This document shows positions 14,078-14,190 of a stretch of DNA of 14,190 bases, in pieces. Origin of the DNA: Dehalococcoidia bacterium UBA2979. GTDB taxonomy: Bacteria > Chloroflexota > Dehalococcoidia > UBA2979. The notes under the pieces were generated by a model. It saw only the letters and a program-made list of their open reading frames with translations, was not told the origin of the DNA and searched no databases. The number at the start of each line of letters is the position of its first letter. Position 1 is the stretch's first letter. A program made the position numbers and the translations under genes. The stretch is taken from assembly GCA_002348225.1 (NCBI GenBank), contig DEAP01000024.1, positions 1-14,190 on the forward strand, in the 5' to 3' direction.

Positions 14078-14190
14078 ATTCGTCTCCTCGCTGCGCTTTG
14101 TCCGAAGAGTGTAACCGTTTCTCACAGAGATTTTGTATAAATGGACCCCCAACAAACAGGGACTAGGGGTACTGGAGCTGAATCCCTTTG

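Overview
The window reads as bacterial chromosome, about 43-47% G+C over most of its length by eye, gene-dense, with several TTG/GTG starts. It carries single, unlinked copies of catabolic enzyme families: a ThDP enzyme, two D-2-hydroxyacid dehydrogenases, a class III CoA-transferase, a 2-keto-4-pentenoate hydratase and a large alpha/beta hydrolase. No ribosomal protein or housekeeping marker is present, so taxonomy is a guess. The enzyme mix, the modest G+C and an apparent selenoprotein fit an uncultivated aquatic lineage such as SAR202-type Chloroflexota, at low confidence. The sequence itself does not prove this.

Layout. 159-1256 (+): unrecognised protein with two candidate zinc-binding Cys clusters, tail to tail with an acetolactate-synthase-like ThDP enzyme (1253-2899, -). 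3123-4091 (+): D-2-hydroxyacid dehydrogenase, divergent from the ThDP gene. 4156-4845 (-): unrecognised protein that looks like two fused alpha+beta barrel repeats, divergent from a Crp/Fnr-type regulator (5019-5795, +). 5882-5905: a tRNA 3'-end-like scrap. 5921-7804 (-) and 8112-8909 (-): large alpha/beta hydrolase and 2-keto-4-pentenoate hydratase; the latter is clearly richer in G+C than its surroundings. 9342-9418 and 9469-9555 (-): tRNA-Arg with anticodon GCG and tRNA-Leu with anticodon CAG. 9592-12791 (-): a compact three-gene cluster of GrdB/PrdB-like reductase, D-2-hydroxyacid dehydrogenase and CoA-transferase. 12953-13171 (-): small Cys/Lys-rich protein. 13172-13789: gene-poor, with short repeats. 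13790-14077 (-): small protein with an excellent Shine-Dalgarno.

The main discovery is in the three-gene cluster. What an ordinary ORF caller splits in two (12291-12815 and 11925-12272, both -) is one continuous gene of the GrdB/PrdB family interrupted only by an in-frame UGA at 12291-12293. The UGA sits in a U-P-D-C motif, conserved family-like sequence continues in frame on both sides, and a 6-bp perfect stem with a CGUGUU loop starts 18 nt downstream, which fits the bacterial SECIS pattern. I therefore annotate a selenoprotein. Its stop codon directly abuts the GTG of the dehydrogenase, and the CoA-transferase follows after a few tens of bases. This suggests a selenium-dependent reductive step linked to hydroxyacid oxidation/reduction and CoA activation; the substrate is unknown. 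No selA, selB, selC or selD lies in the window.
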